A stretch of 64,000 nt of DNA from Paenacidovorax caeni. Its GTDB lineage: Bacteria > Pseudomonadota > Gammaproteobacteria > Burkholderiales > Burkholderiaceae_C. Below, piece after piece: positions 34,499 to 46,594 of this stretch; positions within the stretch are counted from its first letter, which is position 1, and each line of letters starts with the position of its first letter. A program made the translations under genes and the position numbers. Under the pieces are notes generated by a model. The model was not told where the DNA came from. It searched no databases and was given only the letters and a program-made list of their open reading frames with translations. The stretch is from positions 50,832 to 114,831 of the forward strand of contig NZ_CYIG01000004.1 in NCBI RefSeq assembly GCF_001298675.1, read 5' to 3'.

Positions 34499-35410
34499 CT
34501 ACCGCAGCGCCCTGAGTCCCAACCCACTCTCAAACCACCGCGCTTCGCCCGTCACCGGATCAACAAACTCCAGACGTCGCGCCAGCAATTGCAGGGGATT
34601 GGAATAGTCGCCTTCGGGCGGGTCATTCACCTCGGGGTAGAACGCATCCCCGCGCAGGGGCAGGCCCAGCGCGCACATGTGCACGCGCAGCTGGTGGCGC
34701 TTGCCAGTGATGGGCTCTAGCCGGTAGCGCGCCCAGGGCGCGGCCACCTCCAGCAGGTCGATGCGCGTATGGGCATTCGGCTCGCCGGGCACTTCATGCA
34801 TACGGAAGAACTGCGGGCTTTCCTCGATGCGGCTGATGCGCTCGCACGGGAACGCGAGCTCCGGCCGCCACGGCGCGACGGCCTCGTACACCTTGCGCAC
34901 GCTGCGCTCACGGAACAGCGCCTGGTAGCGCCCGCGCGTGGCGCGCTGCACCGAGAACAGCACCAGCCCGGCGGTGTCGCGGTCGATGCGGTGGATCGGC
35001 GACAGCTCGGGCAAGCCAAGCTTGCGCTTGAGCCGCACCAGCAGCGTGTGTTGCAGGTAGGCCCCGGTAGGCACGACAGGCAGAAAGTGCGGCTTGTCCG
35101 CGACCACCAGGTGTTCGTCCTGAAACAGCACGGTTTCCTCGAACGGAATAGCGGCCTCGTGCGCTAGCGCACGGTAGTAATACAGGCGCAAGCCAGGCAC
35201 GGCAGGCCGCTCTGGCGTGACGCGCTGGCCATGCTCGTCCACCACGTCGCCCGCGGCCATGCGGCGCACCCAATCGTCACGAGTCACGGCAGGCAGGCGC
35301 TGGGCCAGGAAGTCGAGCATGCTGCCCTGCAGCCGCGAAGGCAGCACCACGCAGCTTGGGCTTACGCCGTCGCGGAGGGGCAAAACGCGGGGATCGTGCG
35401 GGTTGTGCAT
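34499..35410 (-). CDS. RluA-family pseudouridine synthase
   Basis: A 303-residue RNA pseudouridine synthase. The catalytic motif HRIDRDTAGL (140-149) has the nucleophile D143; the RluA-type C-terminal motif TGKRHQLRVHMCALGLPLRG is present. An N-terminal S4-like region is weak (LPAVTRDDWVRRMAAGDVVD). Its target (23S rRNA or tRNA) cannot be told. A repeat half copy lies just upstream. Confidence 0.92.
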   Translation of the reverse strand: MHNPHDPRVLPLRDGVSPSCVVLPSRLQGSMLDFLAQRLPAVTRDDWVRRMAAGDVVDEHGQRVTPERPAVPGLRLYYYRALAHEAAIPFEETVLFQDEHLVVADKPHFLPVVPTGAYLQHTLLVRLKRKLGLPELSPIHRIDRDTAGLVLFSVQRATRGRYQALFRERSVRKVYEAVAPWRPELAFPCERISRIEESPQFFRMHEVPGEPNAHTRIDLLEVAAPWARYRLEPITGKRHQLRVHMCALGLPLRGDAFYPEVNDPPEGDYSNPLQLLARRLEFVDPVTGEARWFESGLGLRALR

Positions 35411-35423
35411 GGCATCAATGGTT

Positions 35424-35476
35424 TCAAATTTGATAGCTGCCAGCGCTTGACTGGAAAGGGCTTGAGGCTATTTTCA
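35424..35476 (+). repeat. Intergenic repeat, well-conserved half copy
   Basis: TTGATAGCTGCCAGCGCTTG, then ACTGGAAAGGGCTTGAGG and CTATTTTCAT. This is the best match to the half-copy consensus. It occupies most of the 90 bp between the pseudouridine synthase start and the HD-GYP gene end. Confidence 0.8.
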
Positions 35477-35500
35477 TGCACAACGCCCTGCACGCATGTC

Positions 35501-36802
35501 TCACACGCCCGCCAGCCACTGGCCGCAGGCGTCGCACCAGTCAGCCACGGCGGCGTCGCCCGCGCTGGCGCGCTCGGCCAGCCGGGGCCAGCGCCCCTGC
35601 ACGGCGTTGACCAGGGCCTGCAGCTGCCACAGGGCCTCGCCCCCGACCAGGGCCAGTTCGGCCAAGCCCTGGCCGTCGCCCTGCAGCAGGGGCAGCATGT
35701 CGGCCAATTGGCGCGGGTGCGCGCCGGCCTCGGTCAGGGCTTTTTGCAGTGCCGCCAGGCGGGCGTCGATGAAGGCACCGGCCTCGGGCATGCTGGCCGC
35801 CAGGGGCGCACGCAGCTGTGCCCAGCGCGCGAACGCCTGGGCCAGCACGCTGGCGTGCCGCTCGGCCTCATGCTGCATGGTCTGGGGGTCTGCACCTGTG
35901 GTGCTGGCATCGGCCAGCAGCGGCAGCACCAGTGCCACCAGCGGGGCCGGAAACTTGCGGTGGTTCAGCCGCAGCGTGAGCGACAGCCGCTGGGCCGGAT
36001 GGTCCGCATATTTGTCAAAGAAGGCGGCCACCACTTCGGCCAGCAGCAGCACCTGGCCCATGGCGGAGATACGCCCCCCCTCCAGCCCGCGCGGGTAGCC
36101 GGTACCGTCCATGCGCTCGTGGTGCTCCAGCACCGCCTGCGCCACGGCGGGGGGGTAGTCTGGCTGGGCACGCACCAGCAGCATGGCCGTGACGGGGTGG
36201 GCCACCAGGTGCTTGCGCCCAGCGCCCGCCACCTTGTGCGCTGGGTCGCGCCAGATGGGGTCCATGTGCAGCACACCAATGTCGTGCAGCAGCGCCGCCG
36301 CGGCCAGGGACGTACAGCCCGGCACATCCAGGCCGCTTTGCAGGCCCAGGTACAGGGCCACCAGCATCACGCCCACGCTGTGTGCCAGCAGTGCGGGCTG
36401 CTGCTCGCGCATCACCGTCAGCTTGAATGCCATGGGCGCAGGCAGCGGCAGCGACTCCAGCGGGGCCAGCAGCCGCGCCTCGCCGCCGACGGCCTGGACC
36501 ATGCGCTGCATCAGGGGTTCCTGGCAGCGCTGGCGCGCCAGGGCAGCGATAGCGTGCAGATCGACGGCATTCTCGGCGCTCAGATGGCCGTCAATGCCGT
36601 CCTGCAGGCGGTGCTGCACCAGCCGGTCGTACAGGCGCGCGTCGATGCGCGCCCCCTTCTCCACCAGCTTGATGCCGCTGTCGTTGTAGATGGCGCTGTG
36701 CGCCACCACGGGGCAGCGCTCGGCCATGTCGGTCACGGCCAGCAGGTAGTGCGGGCCGTCGGGCGGCGGCGCGTTCAGGTCGATGGACGGGTTGGTCACC
36801 AT
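35501..36802 (-). CDS. HD-GYP-type protein with degenerate catalytic motif
   Basis: A 433-residue cytoplasmic protein with a central HD-GYP domain. H173-D174 (LLHDIGVLHMDP), H202 (VAHPVTAM), HHE at 227-229 and GYP at 235-237 are present, but the HDIGK lysine is a valine, and the expected vaD metal ligand is glutamate (LLLAEVV, E256). The N-terminal part has no recognised sensor domain; the C-terminal 120 residues are helical. HD-GYP proteins hydrolyse cyclic di-GMP; the changes suggest reduced or lost activity. ATG at 36802; TTG at 36808 is an alternative. Confidence 0.85.
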   Translation of the reverse strand: MVTNPSIDLNAPPPDGPHYLLAVTDMAERCPVVAHSAIYNDSGIKLVEKGARIDARLYDRLVQHRLQDGIDGHLSAENAVDLHAIAALARQRCQEPLMQRMVQAVGGEARLLAPLESLPLPAPMAFKLTVMREQQPALLAHSVGVMLVALYLGLQSGLDVPGCTSLAAAALLHDIGVLHMDPIWRDPAHKVAGAGRKHLVAHPVTAMLLVRAQPDYPPAVAQAVLEHHERMDGTGYPRGLEGGRISAMGQVLLLAEVVAAFFDKYADHPAQRLSLTLRLNHRKFPAPLVALVLPLLADASTTGADPQTMQHEAERHASVLAQAFARWAQLRAPLAASMPEAGAFIDARLAALQKALTEAGAHPRQLADMLPLLQGDGQGLAELALVGGEALWQLQALVNAVQGRWPRLAERASAGDAAVADWCDACGQWLAGV

Positions 36803-36868
36803 AGGCAAGAAGCTCTCAAAACCGGCATGGCCCAGGCCCGCCGACGCGGCGCGAAGGTGTATTGCATC

Positions 36869-38317
36869 TCACACCTCGGGCACGATGGCCTCGGCCCAGT
36901 CGTACAGGGCGCTCAGGATGTCGTGGGCACGTTCGTCCTCTCGTTCCTCGGCCTGCTCCATGAGCTGGTCGATGCGGTCGAACAGCGCCTGCACCGTGGG
37001 CGCACCACCCTGCCCCTGCAACAGGCAGGCTGCACAGTGCTGCTGCCAGTGCTGCTGCTCCGTGGCCGAGAGGGTTTGCGGAAAGTTGCGTGCACGGTAG
37101 CGCAGCAACAGCTCGGCCAGGCGCGGGTCATCAAAGCCGGTGCGTGCATGCGCCAGCTCGGCGCCGGAGAGCTGGCGCAGCTGCGCCAGGCGTCGCCGGT
37201 CCTCATTGCCGACGAAGCCGCCGTACAAATCCTGCTCTACATCGGGCGCATCCTCCGGCGCGCGCTCGAACACCGCAGCCCAGGTGGCGCTCAGGTCGGG
37301 CAGCGCGCGCGCGGCCTGCGCGTGCTGGGCAGCGCGCTCCACGTCGATGCCCCAGCGCTGCGCCAGCGCGGGCGTCAGGGTGTTGAGGTTCCCCACCACC
37401 ATGGGGGACTTGTTCAGGTGCACGCTCTTGAGAGGCAGCCGCGTCACGCCCTCGGGCAGCTCTGCCTGCCGGGTGAACAGACGCAGGCGGATTTCCTCGG
37501 GGCGCAGCGTGGCCAGTTCGGTGGGGTCGTACGCCAGATTCCAGGCCAGCAGCTCGTTCTTGTTGGTGGGGTGGGTGGCCAGCGGCCACATCAGCGCCAT
37601 GCAGCCCTGCTGCGCCGGAAACATGCCCGAGATGTGCAGGAAAGGCCGCGCCGTCTGCGCCGTGGCGGGCAGACGCAGCTCGGCCATCACGCGGTCTTTC
37701 TTGTGCAGGCCCAGGGCAAAGTCAAACAGCCGGGGGTTGTGCTGGCGCACCAGCCGCGCCAGGGCAATGGTGGCGCGCACATCCGAGAGCGCGTCGTGCG
37801 CGGCCTCGTGCGCCAGGCCGTTGGCCTTGGACAGGTCTTCCAGCCGGAAGCTGGGGGAGCCATCTTCCTTGGTGGGCCAGCGGATGCCCTCAGGGCGCAG
37901 CGCATAGGCCATGCGCACCACGTCAAGCAAGTCCCAGCGGCCGCACTGGTTCTGCCACTCGCGCGCGTAGGGGTCGATGAGGTTGCGCCAGAACATGAAG
38001 CGCGTGATCTCATCGTCGAAGCGGATGGTGTTGTAGCCCACGCCGATGGTGCCGGGGCGCGCCAGCTCGGCCTCGATGCGCGCAGCGAACTCGTGCTCGG
38101 GCACGCCGCGCTCCATGCACAGCTGGGGCGTGATGCCGGTGATGAGGCAAGACTCGGGGTCGGGCAGGTAGTCGTTGGCGGGCTGGCAATACAGCATCAG
38201 CGGTTCGCCAATCTCGTTGAGCTCGGCATCGGTGCGGATGCCGGCGAACTGTGCCGGCCGGTCACGGCGCGTGTTGGCGCCAAAGGTTTCGTAGTCGTGC
38301 CAGAGAAAGGTGTGCAT
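36869..38317 (-). CDS. sbcB: Exodeoxyribonuclease I
   Basis: A 482-residue 3'-5' single-strand DNA exonuclease. The DEDDh active site is visible: D8 and E10 in WHDYETFGAN, Asp in GYNTIRFDDEI, and the His-Asp pair in AAHDALSDVRATIA. The SH3-like and C-terminal domains follow (SPMVVGNLNTLTPALA, FPQTLSATEQQHW). The ATG at 38317 matches the family start; the frame is open to 39283 antisense to the transglycosylase gene. Divergent from that gene. Confidence 0.95.
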   Translation of the reverse strand: MHTFLWHDYETFGANTRRDRPAQFAGIRTDAELNEIGEPLMLYCQPANDYLPDPESCLITGITPQLCMERGVPEHEFAARIEAELARPGTIGVGYNTIRFDDEITRFMFWRNLIDPYAREWQNQCGRWDLLDVVRMAYALRPEGIRWPTKEDGSPSFRLEDLSKANGLAHEAAHDALSDVRATIALARLVRQHNPRLFDFALGLHKKDRVMAELRLPATAQTARPFLHISGMFPAQQGCMALMWPLATHPTNKNELLAWNLAYDPTELATLRPEEIRLRLFTRQAELPEGVTRLPLKSVHLNKSPMVVGNLNTLTPALAQRWGIDVERAAQHAQAARALPDLSATWAAVFERAPEDAPDVEQDLYGGFVGNEDRRRLAQLRQLSGAELAHARTGFDDPRLAELLLRYRARNFPQTLSATEQQHWQQHCAACLLQGQGGAPTVQALFDRIDQLMEQAEEREDERAHDILSALYDWAEAIVPEV

Positions 38318-38497
38318 GGAAGGAAAAACGCTGCCCGGCGCCAAGGCGCAAAACGCCAAGTATGCCGGGTGCGGGCCGCCCCCGATGCTCCGGCATTTGC
38401 CACACGCCAATACCGGCATGCCGCTCGCCCTTCCAACGCCACCGCGCGGGTAGAGGCACGGCGCACGCGCAGGGCGCGGCCAGGGGACAATCCACGC

Positions 38498-39787
38498 ATG
38501 CACTCTGCCCCCCGCCCCTTCTGGCCCCTGGCCGCCCTGGCCCTCGCCCTGACAGCCTGCGCCAGTACGCCGGCACCTCACGCCCCTACCGCCCCCCCGC
38601 CTGCACCTGTCGGCACAGCAGCGGCAGCGCCTGACGCGCAGCAGGCGGCCTTCACCGCCTGGCTGGCCGAGGTGGAACGCGAGGCCATCGCCCAGGGCTT
38701 GCGCCCCGCCACCGTGCGCCAAGCGCTGGGCGGCGCCCAGTTGCTGCCACGCGTGATCGAACTCGACCGCGCGCAGCCTGAGTTCACACGCACGCCCTGG
38801 GCCTACCTGGACACGGCCGTCTCGCCCCAACGCATTGCCCAGGGGCAGGCCCAGCGCGCCGCGCACCACGACGCCCTGGAGGCCGCTGCCGCGCGCTACG
38901 GCGTGCCCAGCGCCATCGTCACCGCCATCTGGGGCATGGAAAGCAACTACGGCCAAAACTTCGGCAGCTTCCGCACCGTGGACGCGCTGGCCACGCTGGG
39001 CTTCGAGGGCCGGCGGCGCGCCTGGGCGCGGCGCGAACTGCTGGCGGCGCTGCGCATCCTCGACCAGGGCGACATCGCCCCCGAACGCATGCAGGGCTCC
39101 TGGGCCGGCGCCATGGGACACACCCAGTTTCTGCCCTCGGTATTCCTGGCTTATGCCGTAGATGCCGATGGCGATGGCCGCCGCGACATCTGGGGCAGCG
39201 TGCCCGACGTGGCAGCCTCCACCGCGCACTACCTGGCGCGCTCGGGCTGGCGCAGCGGCGAGCCCTGGGGCGTGGAGGTGCAACTGCCCCCGGGCTTCGA
39301 CTACGCGCGCGCCGGACTGGCCGGGGTGCGCCAGGCCAGCGCCGCCTGGGCGGCAGAGGGCGTGCGCAGCCTGGACGGCACCGCACTGCCCCCACTGGAA
39401 AACGCCGCACTGCTCACCCCGGCGGGTGCACGCGGCCCGGCCGTGTTGGTCGGCGCAAACTTCCGGGCGCTGCTGCGCTACAACAATTCCGAGAACTACG
39501 CGCTGGCCGTGGGCCTGCTGGCGCGCCAGATCGACGGCGGCACCGGCCTGCAGACGCCTTGGCCGCGCGAGGAGGCGGCACTGTCGCGCGCCGAGGTAAA
39601 GGCATTGCAGCAGGCACTAAACGAACAAGGCTACGACGCCGGCACACCCGACGGCGTGATCGGCCCGGCCACGCGCGCGGCGCTGCGCCGCTACCAGCAA
39701 AGCCAGGGCCTGGTGGCCGACGGCTTCGCCACCCAGGCGCTACTGCGGCGCATCGCGCCACCTCCGCAGGAATCAGAGCAAAAATAG
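38498..39787 (+). CDS. Lytic murein transglycosylase, MltB type, with peptidoglycan-binding domain
   Basis: A 429-residue lipoprotein: signal MHSAPRPFWPLAALALALTAC with lipobox cysteine C21, a Pro/Ala linker, an SLT2/MltB catalytic domain (AIWGMESNYGQNFG, catalytic E148; GAMGHTQFLPSVF; NYALAVGLLARQIDGG) and a C-terminal PG_binding_1 repeat (VKALQQALNEQGYDAGTPDG onward). It cleaves peptidoglycan glycan strands to anhydromuropeptides at the outer membrane. The longer open frame running up to 35231 is antisense to two real genes and is not coding. Confidence 0.93.
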   Translation: MHSAPRPFWPLAALALALTACASTPAPHAPTAPPPAPVGTAAAAPDAQQAAFTAWLAEVEREAIAQGLRPATVRQALGGAQLLPRVIELDRAQPEFTRTPWAYLDTAVSPQRIAQGQAQRAAHHDALEAAAARYGVPSAIVTAIWGMESNYGQNFGSFRTVDALATLGFEGRRRAWARRELLAALRILDQGDIAPERMQGSWAGAMGHTQFLPSVFLAYAVDADGDGRRDIWGSVPDVAASTAHYLARSGWRSGEPWGVEVQLPPGFDYARAGLAGVRQASAAWAAEGVRSLDGTALPPLENAALLTPAGARGPAVLVGANFRALLRYNNSENYALAVGLLARQIDGGTGLQTPWPREEAALSRAEVKALQQALNEQGYDAGTPDGVIGPATRAALRRYQQSQGLVADGFATQALLRRIAPPPQESEQK

Positions 39788-39830
39788 GCTCCAGCGCTTG
39801 ACTGGAAAGCGCTAGCAGCTCTTCTTTCAG
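39786..39830 (+). repeat. Intergenic repeat, truncated half copy
   Basis: GGCTCCAGCGCTTGACTGG followed by AAAGCGCTAGCAGCTC. It starts at the transglycosylase stop codon and lacks the ATAGCT end. Confidence 0.6.
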
Positions 39831-39891
39831 TAGCAAAGCCCCGGATCGCCGGGGCGCCTGCAAAGTGCTGGGGTTTGCTCTCTTTTCAATA

Positions 39892-39933
39892 GCTTCCAGC
39901 GCTTTATCGGCAAGGTGAAAAGCCACTTTCCAT
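39892..39933 (+). repeat. Intergenic repeat, half copy
   Basis: TTTTCAATAGCTTCCAGCGC, then TTTATCGGCAAGGTGAAAAG. Second copy in the same 194-bp intergenic region. Confidence 0.7.
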
Positions 39934-39936
39934 AAA

Positions 39937-39962
39937 AAAACCGCAGCGGGTGCTGCGGTTTT
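39937..39962. terminator. Bidirectional terminator between the transglycosylase and clpA genes
   Basis: Perfect 11-base arms AAAACCGCAGC (39937-39947) and GCTGCGGTTTT (39952-39962), preceded by more A on the left. It serves two convergent genes. Confidence 0.8.
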
Positions 39963-39981
39963 CTGGAGCGCGGGAGAAGGG

Positions 39982-42336
<2,355 letters not shown>

Positions 42337-42392
42337 GTGAGAACTCCTTTGTGCTTGCGTTGGGATGACTTTATTTCAGGGCCAAAGGCCTT

Positions 42393-42752
42393 TTATTCAA
42401 CAGGCTCACTCACGGCCTGCAGCGGGTGCCCGGCCTGGTGGGCGGCGGCCAGCACCTGCTCCACCTTGGTGGCAGCCACATCGCGCGAGTACACGCCGCA
42501 GACGCCTCTGCCGTCGAGGTGAATCTTGAGCATGATCTGCGTGGCGGTCTCTCGGTCCTTGCCAAAGAACTCCTGCAGCACGACGACCACGAATTCCATG
42601 GGCGTGTAGTCGTCGTTGAGCATGAGCACCTGGTACATCCGGGGCGGCTCGGTGCGCTGGGTGCGCCGCTCCAGCACCACCGAGTCGCTGTCGTCCACGG
42701 CAGGGCTGCGCACGGGGGGCGTCGGTGGGAGAGACGGTGGGGTCGTTGCCAT
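42393..42752 (-). CDS. clpS: ClpS adaptor (N-recognin)
   Basis: A 119-residue adaptor that hands proteins with N-degrons to ClpA. The core is intact: [20 protein letters not shown] (the DD and M of the N-degron pocket), then [19 protein letters not shown]. The N-terminal extension is Pro-rich. ATGs at 42752 and 42761 are both possible. Confidence 0.95.
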   Translation of the reverse strand: MATTPPSLPPTPPVRSPAVDDSDSVVLERRTQRTEPPRMYQVLMLNDDYTPMEFVVVVLQEFFGKDRETATQIMLKIHLDGRGVCGVYSRDVAATKVEQVLAAAHQAGHPLQAVSEPVE

Positions 42753-42855
42753 GAAATTCATTCTAGCGAGCGCCGCACGGCGCATGAGCGGGTAAGAGTG
42801 GTGCCATTCCAGCGCATTTCAAGGCATGCGGGCCATTTTGTGGCCTGGCCGCTTT

Positions 42856-42914
42856 CATTTTGAATGAAATCGAGCTCAAACGCTTACCCAGATTGCGCTA
42901 GAAGCTATTAAAAA
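42856..42914 (-). repeat. Intergenic repeat, half copy with central part
   Basis: Read on the minus strand: TTAATAGCTTCTAGCGC, then TGGGTAAGCGTTTGAG, then GATTTCATTC. It reaches into the central segment seen in the full-length copies. It sits just after the dnaE stop. Confidence 0.75.
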
Positions 42915-42924
42915 ATGAGTAATT

Positions 42925-45900
42925 CTAGTCATACACCACGCTGGCGCCGCCCCCGCCGGTCTGGGCCGTCCACGCGGCGAGCGCGGCATCGCTGGGGTAC
43001 AGGCGGCTGCCCTCGCCCAGTTGCAGTTCGGCCTCGGCCGCGCCCTCGGGGGCGGTGCAGCGCAGGGCCAGGCGGATGCGCAGGCCGTGCTGCAGCTCGC
43101 CGTGCTCCGTGGCCTCGCTCTGCGGCGGGAACTCGCGCAGCAGCCGTGCCACGTCAAGCACTTTATCGCCCATGCGCACGTGCAGGTAGCGACCAAACTT
43201 GCAGCGTGCGTCTGCCAGGCTCCACACCTGCTGCCCCTTCACGCGCAGGCCGCCACTGAAGTGGTCAAGCTGCAAGCGGCCACTGATGACCACGAATTCG
43301 TCGTCCTTGAGCAGGTCGCGGTGCTGGTTCAGTAGCGCTTCGTCCACCGACGCCTCGATGGCGCGCGACTTGTCGTCGAGCTTGAACAGCGCCAAGCGCC
43401 CACGCTGGCCGTTGATGACGCGCAGGTCGCTGATGATGCCCGAGAGCAGCTGCGGCTCACGGCTGTCCTGCAACTCGCTGATGCGTGTACGCACGAAGCG
43501 CCGCACCTCGCCCTCGACCTCGTCGAACAGGTGGCCCGAGAGGTAGAAGCCGATGGCCGTTTTTTCCTGCATCAGCCGTTCCTTGATGCCCCAGGGCAGC
43601 GCTTCCACCAGGCTGGGCTCCTGGGTGCTGGAGCCGTGCGCGTCTTCGCCCATCATGTCGAACAGGCCGCCCTGGTTGGCATTGGCAATCTGGGCCGCGG
43701 CAAAGTCGAAGGCGCGGTCAATCGACGCCACCAGCTCGGCGCGGTTCAGGTGCAGGGCGTCGAAGGCACCCGCCTTGATCAGTGCCTCTACCGTGCGCTT
43801 GTTGATGCGCTGGCGGTCCACGCGCACGCAGAAGTCGAACAGGCTCTTGAACGGGCCGCGCGTGCCGCCCTGCGGCCCCACGCCCTGCCCTTCGCGCGCC
43901 GCGACGATGGCCTCGATGGCCTGCTGCCCCGTGCCCTTGACGGCGCCCAGGCCGTAGCGGATGACCTTGTCAGTCACCGGCTCGAAGCGGTACACACCGC
44001 GGTTCACGTCGGGCGGTTCGAACGACAGGCCCTCACGCAGCGCATCCTCGTACAGCACCTTGAGCTTGTCGGTGTCGTCCATTTCCACGGTCATGTTGGC
44101 GCAGAAGAACTCGGCCGTGTAGTGCACCTTGAGCCAGCCGGTGTGGTACGCCAGCAGCGAGTAGGCAGCGGCGTGCGACTTGTTGAAGCCGTAGCCCGCG
44201 AACTTTTCCATCAGGTCGAAAACTTCGTCGGCCTTGTCCTGGTCGATGCCCTTCTCGGCCGCACCCTTGCGGAAAATGGCGCGATGCTCGGCCATTTCCT
44301 CGGCCTTTTTCTTGCCCATGGCGCGGCGCAGCATGTCGGCGCCGCCGAGCGAGTAGCCGCCCAGCACCTGGGCCGTCTGCATCACCTGCTCCTGGTAGAC
44401 CATGATGCCGTAGGTCTCGGCCAGCACCGGCTCAACCAGCGGGTGCGGGTACTCCACCACTTCCTTGCCGTGCTTGCGGTTCACGAAGCTGGGGATCAGA
44501 TCCATCGGCCCCGGGCGGTACAGCGCGTTCAGGGCAATCAGGTCTTCCAGGCGGCTGGGCTTGGCCTCTTTCAGCATGCCCTGCATGCCACGGCTTTCAA
44601 ACTGGAACACGGCCTCGGTACGGCCCTCGGAGAACAGGCGGTAGGTCGGCCCGTCGTCCAGCGGAATGTTCTCGTAGGCGAAGTTCTCCTGGCCTTTGTG
44701 GCGCTTCATGATGAATTCGCGCGCGATCTCCAGGATGGTCAGCGTGGCCAGGCCCAAGAAGTCGAACTTGACGAGGCCAATGGCCTCCACGTCGTCCTTG
44801 TCGTACTGGCTCACGGCCGATTCGCTGCCGGGCTGCTGGTACAGCGGGCAGAAGTCGGTGAGCTTGCCCGGCGCAATCAGCACGCCCCCGGCGTGCATAC
44901 CGATGTTGCGCGTCATGCCTTCGAGCTTTTGCGCCATCTCGATGATGGTGCGCACGTCCTCTTCCTTGCGCACACGCTCGTAGAGCATGGGCTCCAGCTC
45001 CAGCGCGTAGTTGTTCTTGTCCCCCTCCTTCTTCGGCTCGGGCGGGTAGGCCAGCGTGTAGGTCTGGCCAGGCTTGCCGGGCACCAGCTTGGAAATGCCG
45101 TCGCAGAAGGTGTAGCTCATGTCCATCACGCGGCCCACGTCGCGGATGGCGGCCTTGGCGGCCATGGTGCCAAAGGTGGCGATCTGGCTCACGGCGTCCT
45201 TGCCGTACTTTTCCTTCACATAGTCGATCACCCGGTCGCGGTTGGCCTGGCAGAAGTCGATGTCGAAGTCGGGCATCGAAACGCGCTCGGGGTTCAGAAA
45301 GCGCTCGAACAGCAGGTTGTATTGCAGCGGATCGAGGTCGGTGATCTTGAGCGCGTAGGCCACCAGCGAGCCGGCACCCGAGCCGCGCCCCGGCCCGACG
45401 GGGCAGCCGTGCGTCTTCGCCCACTGGATGAAGTCCCCCACGATGAGGAAGTAGCCCGGAAAGCCCATTTTGAGGATGGTGCCCAGCTCGAACTCGAGCC
45501 GCTCCTCGTAGCGCGGGCGCTGCTTTTCACGTTCCGCCTCGTTCGGGTACAGGTGCAGCAAGCGCTCCTTCAGGCCCTCGTACGAGGCGTAGCGGAAATA
45601 CTCGTCAATGGGCATGCCACCCGGAGTGGGAAAGTCCGGCAGCTGTGGCTTGCCCAGCACCAGCGTGAGACTGCAGCGCCGCGCAATCTCCACGGTGTTT
45701 TCAAGTGCCGACGGCAGGTCGGCGAACAGCGCCTGCATCTGCGCCGTGGTTTTGAAGTACTGCTCGCGCGTGAAGCGGCGCACGCGGCGCGGGTTGGCCA
45801 GGATCTCGCCTTCAGCAATGCACACGCGCGCCTCGTGGGCTTCGTATTCGTCCTCGGTCTGGAACTGGATCGGATGCGTGGCCACCACCGGCAACTGCAG

Positions 45901-46464
45901 GCGCGCTGCCAGCGGCACGGCCGCCGCCACGTGGGCTTCGTCGTCGGGCCGGCCGGCACGCTGCAGCTCGATGTAGAAGCGGTGCGGAAACAGCCCCGCC
46001 AGACGCAGCGCCAGCGCCGCTGCGCCAGCCTCGTCGCCGCGCAGCAGCGCCTGGCCCACCGGGCCTGCCTGCGCACCAGACAGGGCAATCAGGCCCTCGC
46101 CCAGCTCCTCCAGCCAGGCCCAGGTGCACACGGCCAGGTTTTTGACCACGTTGCGCGTCCAGGCGCGGGCCAGCAACTCGGAGAGGTTCAGGTAGCCCTG
46201 CTTGCCCTGCACCAGCAGCAGCAGCCGCGAGGGTGCAGCGCCTGCCCCGGCCGGGTCTTCGAGGTAAATCTCTGCCCCCAGCACGGGCTTGACGCCCTTG
46301 CCGCGGTTTTCCTTGTAAAACTTGATGGCGCCGAAAAGGTTGTTGAGGTCGGTGATCGCCATGGCAGGCTGGCGGTCAGCGATGGCGGCCTTGGCCAGTT
46401 GGTCGATGCGGGTGGTGCCGTCAACGACGGAAAACTCGGTGTGCAGGCGCAGATGAACAAACAT
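42925..46464 (-). CDS. dnaE: DNA polymerase III alpha subunit
   Basis: The 1179-residue catalytic subunit of the replicase. It has the N-terminal PHP domain (FVHLRLHTEFSVVDGTTRID), the polymerase core with catalytic aspartates in MPDFDIDFCQ (near residue 400), the beta-clamp and fingers region, and a C-terminal OB domain (LLSGIISDLRVINGQRGRLA). Length is normal for DnaE1. Divergent from bamD across 130 bp. Confidence 0.97.
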   Translation of the reverse strand: MFVHLRLHTEFSVVDGTTRIDQLAKAAIADRQPAMAITDLNNLFGAIKFYKENRGKGVKPVLGAEIYLEDPAGAGAAPSRLLLLVQGKQGYLNLSELLARAWTRNVVKNLAVCTWAWLEELGEGLIALSGAQAGPVGQALLRGDEAGAAALALRLAGLFPHRFYIELQRAGRPDDEAHVAAAVPLAARLQLPVVATHPIQFQTEDEYEAHEARVCIAEGEILANPRRVRRFTREQYFKTTAQMQALFADLPSALENTVEIARRCSLTLVLGKPQLPDFPTPGGMPIDEYFRYASYEGLKERLLHLYPNEAEREKQRPRYEERLEFELGTILKMGFPGYFLIVGDFIQWAKTHGCPVGPGRGSGAGSLVAYALKITDLDPLQYNLLFERFLNPERVSMPDFDIDFCQANRDRVIDYVKEKYGKDAVSQIATFGTMAAKAAIRDVGRVMDMSYTFCDGISKLVPGKPGQTYTLAYPPEPKKEGDKNNYALELEPMLYERVRKEEDVRTIIEMAQKLEGMTRNIGMHAGGVLIAPGKLTDFCPLYQQPGSESAVSQYDKDDVEAIGLVKFDFLGLATLTILEIAREFIMKRHKGQENFAYENIPLDDGPTYRLFSEGRTEAVFQFESRGMQGMLKEAKPSRLEDLIALNALYRPGPMDLIPSFVNRKHGKEVVEYPHPLVEPVLAETYGIMVYQEQVMQTAQVLGGYSLGGADMLRRAMGKKKAEEMAEHRAIFRKGAAEKGIDQDKADEVFDLMEKFAGYGFNKSHAAAYSLLAYHTGWLKVHYTAEFFCANMTVEMDDTDKLKVLYEDALREGLSFEPPDVNRGVYRFEPVTDKVIRYGLGAVKGTGQQAIEAIVAAREGQGVGPQGGTRGPFKSLFDFCVRVDRQRINKRTVEALIKAGAFDALHLNRAELVASIDRAFDFAAAQIANANQGGLFDMMGEDAHGSSTQEPSLVEALPWGIKERLMQEKTAIGFYLSGHLFDEVEGEVRRFVRTRISELQDSREPQLLSGIISDLRVINGQRGRLALFKLDDKSRAIEASVDEALLNQHRDLLKDDEFVVISGRLQLDHFSGGLRVKGQQVWSLADARCKFGRYLHVRMGDKVLDVARLLREFPPQSEATEHGELQHGLRIRLALRCTAPEGAAEAELQLGEGSRLYPSDAALAAWTAQTGGGGASVVYD

Positions 46465-46594
46465 CCCGCCATTGTAGAAACCCCCCCTCCTCCACCGGCC
46501 CGGGCCAGGGGCAAGCCCCCGTGGCAGGCCAGTACAATGGCCGCTTCGCCTGCCCGCAGGCCGCCTCGTTCATCCACCGGAAAGCCCTCCTGCC

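Noticed and set aside
35231..39787. A 1518-codon open frame on the plus strand
   Set aside because: Only its last 429 codons (from 38498) are a real gene. The rest is antisense to the HD-GYP and sbcB genes and reads as low-information His/Gln/Arg-rich sequence, an effect of high GC third positions.
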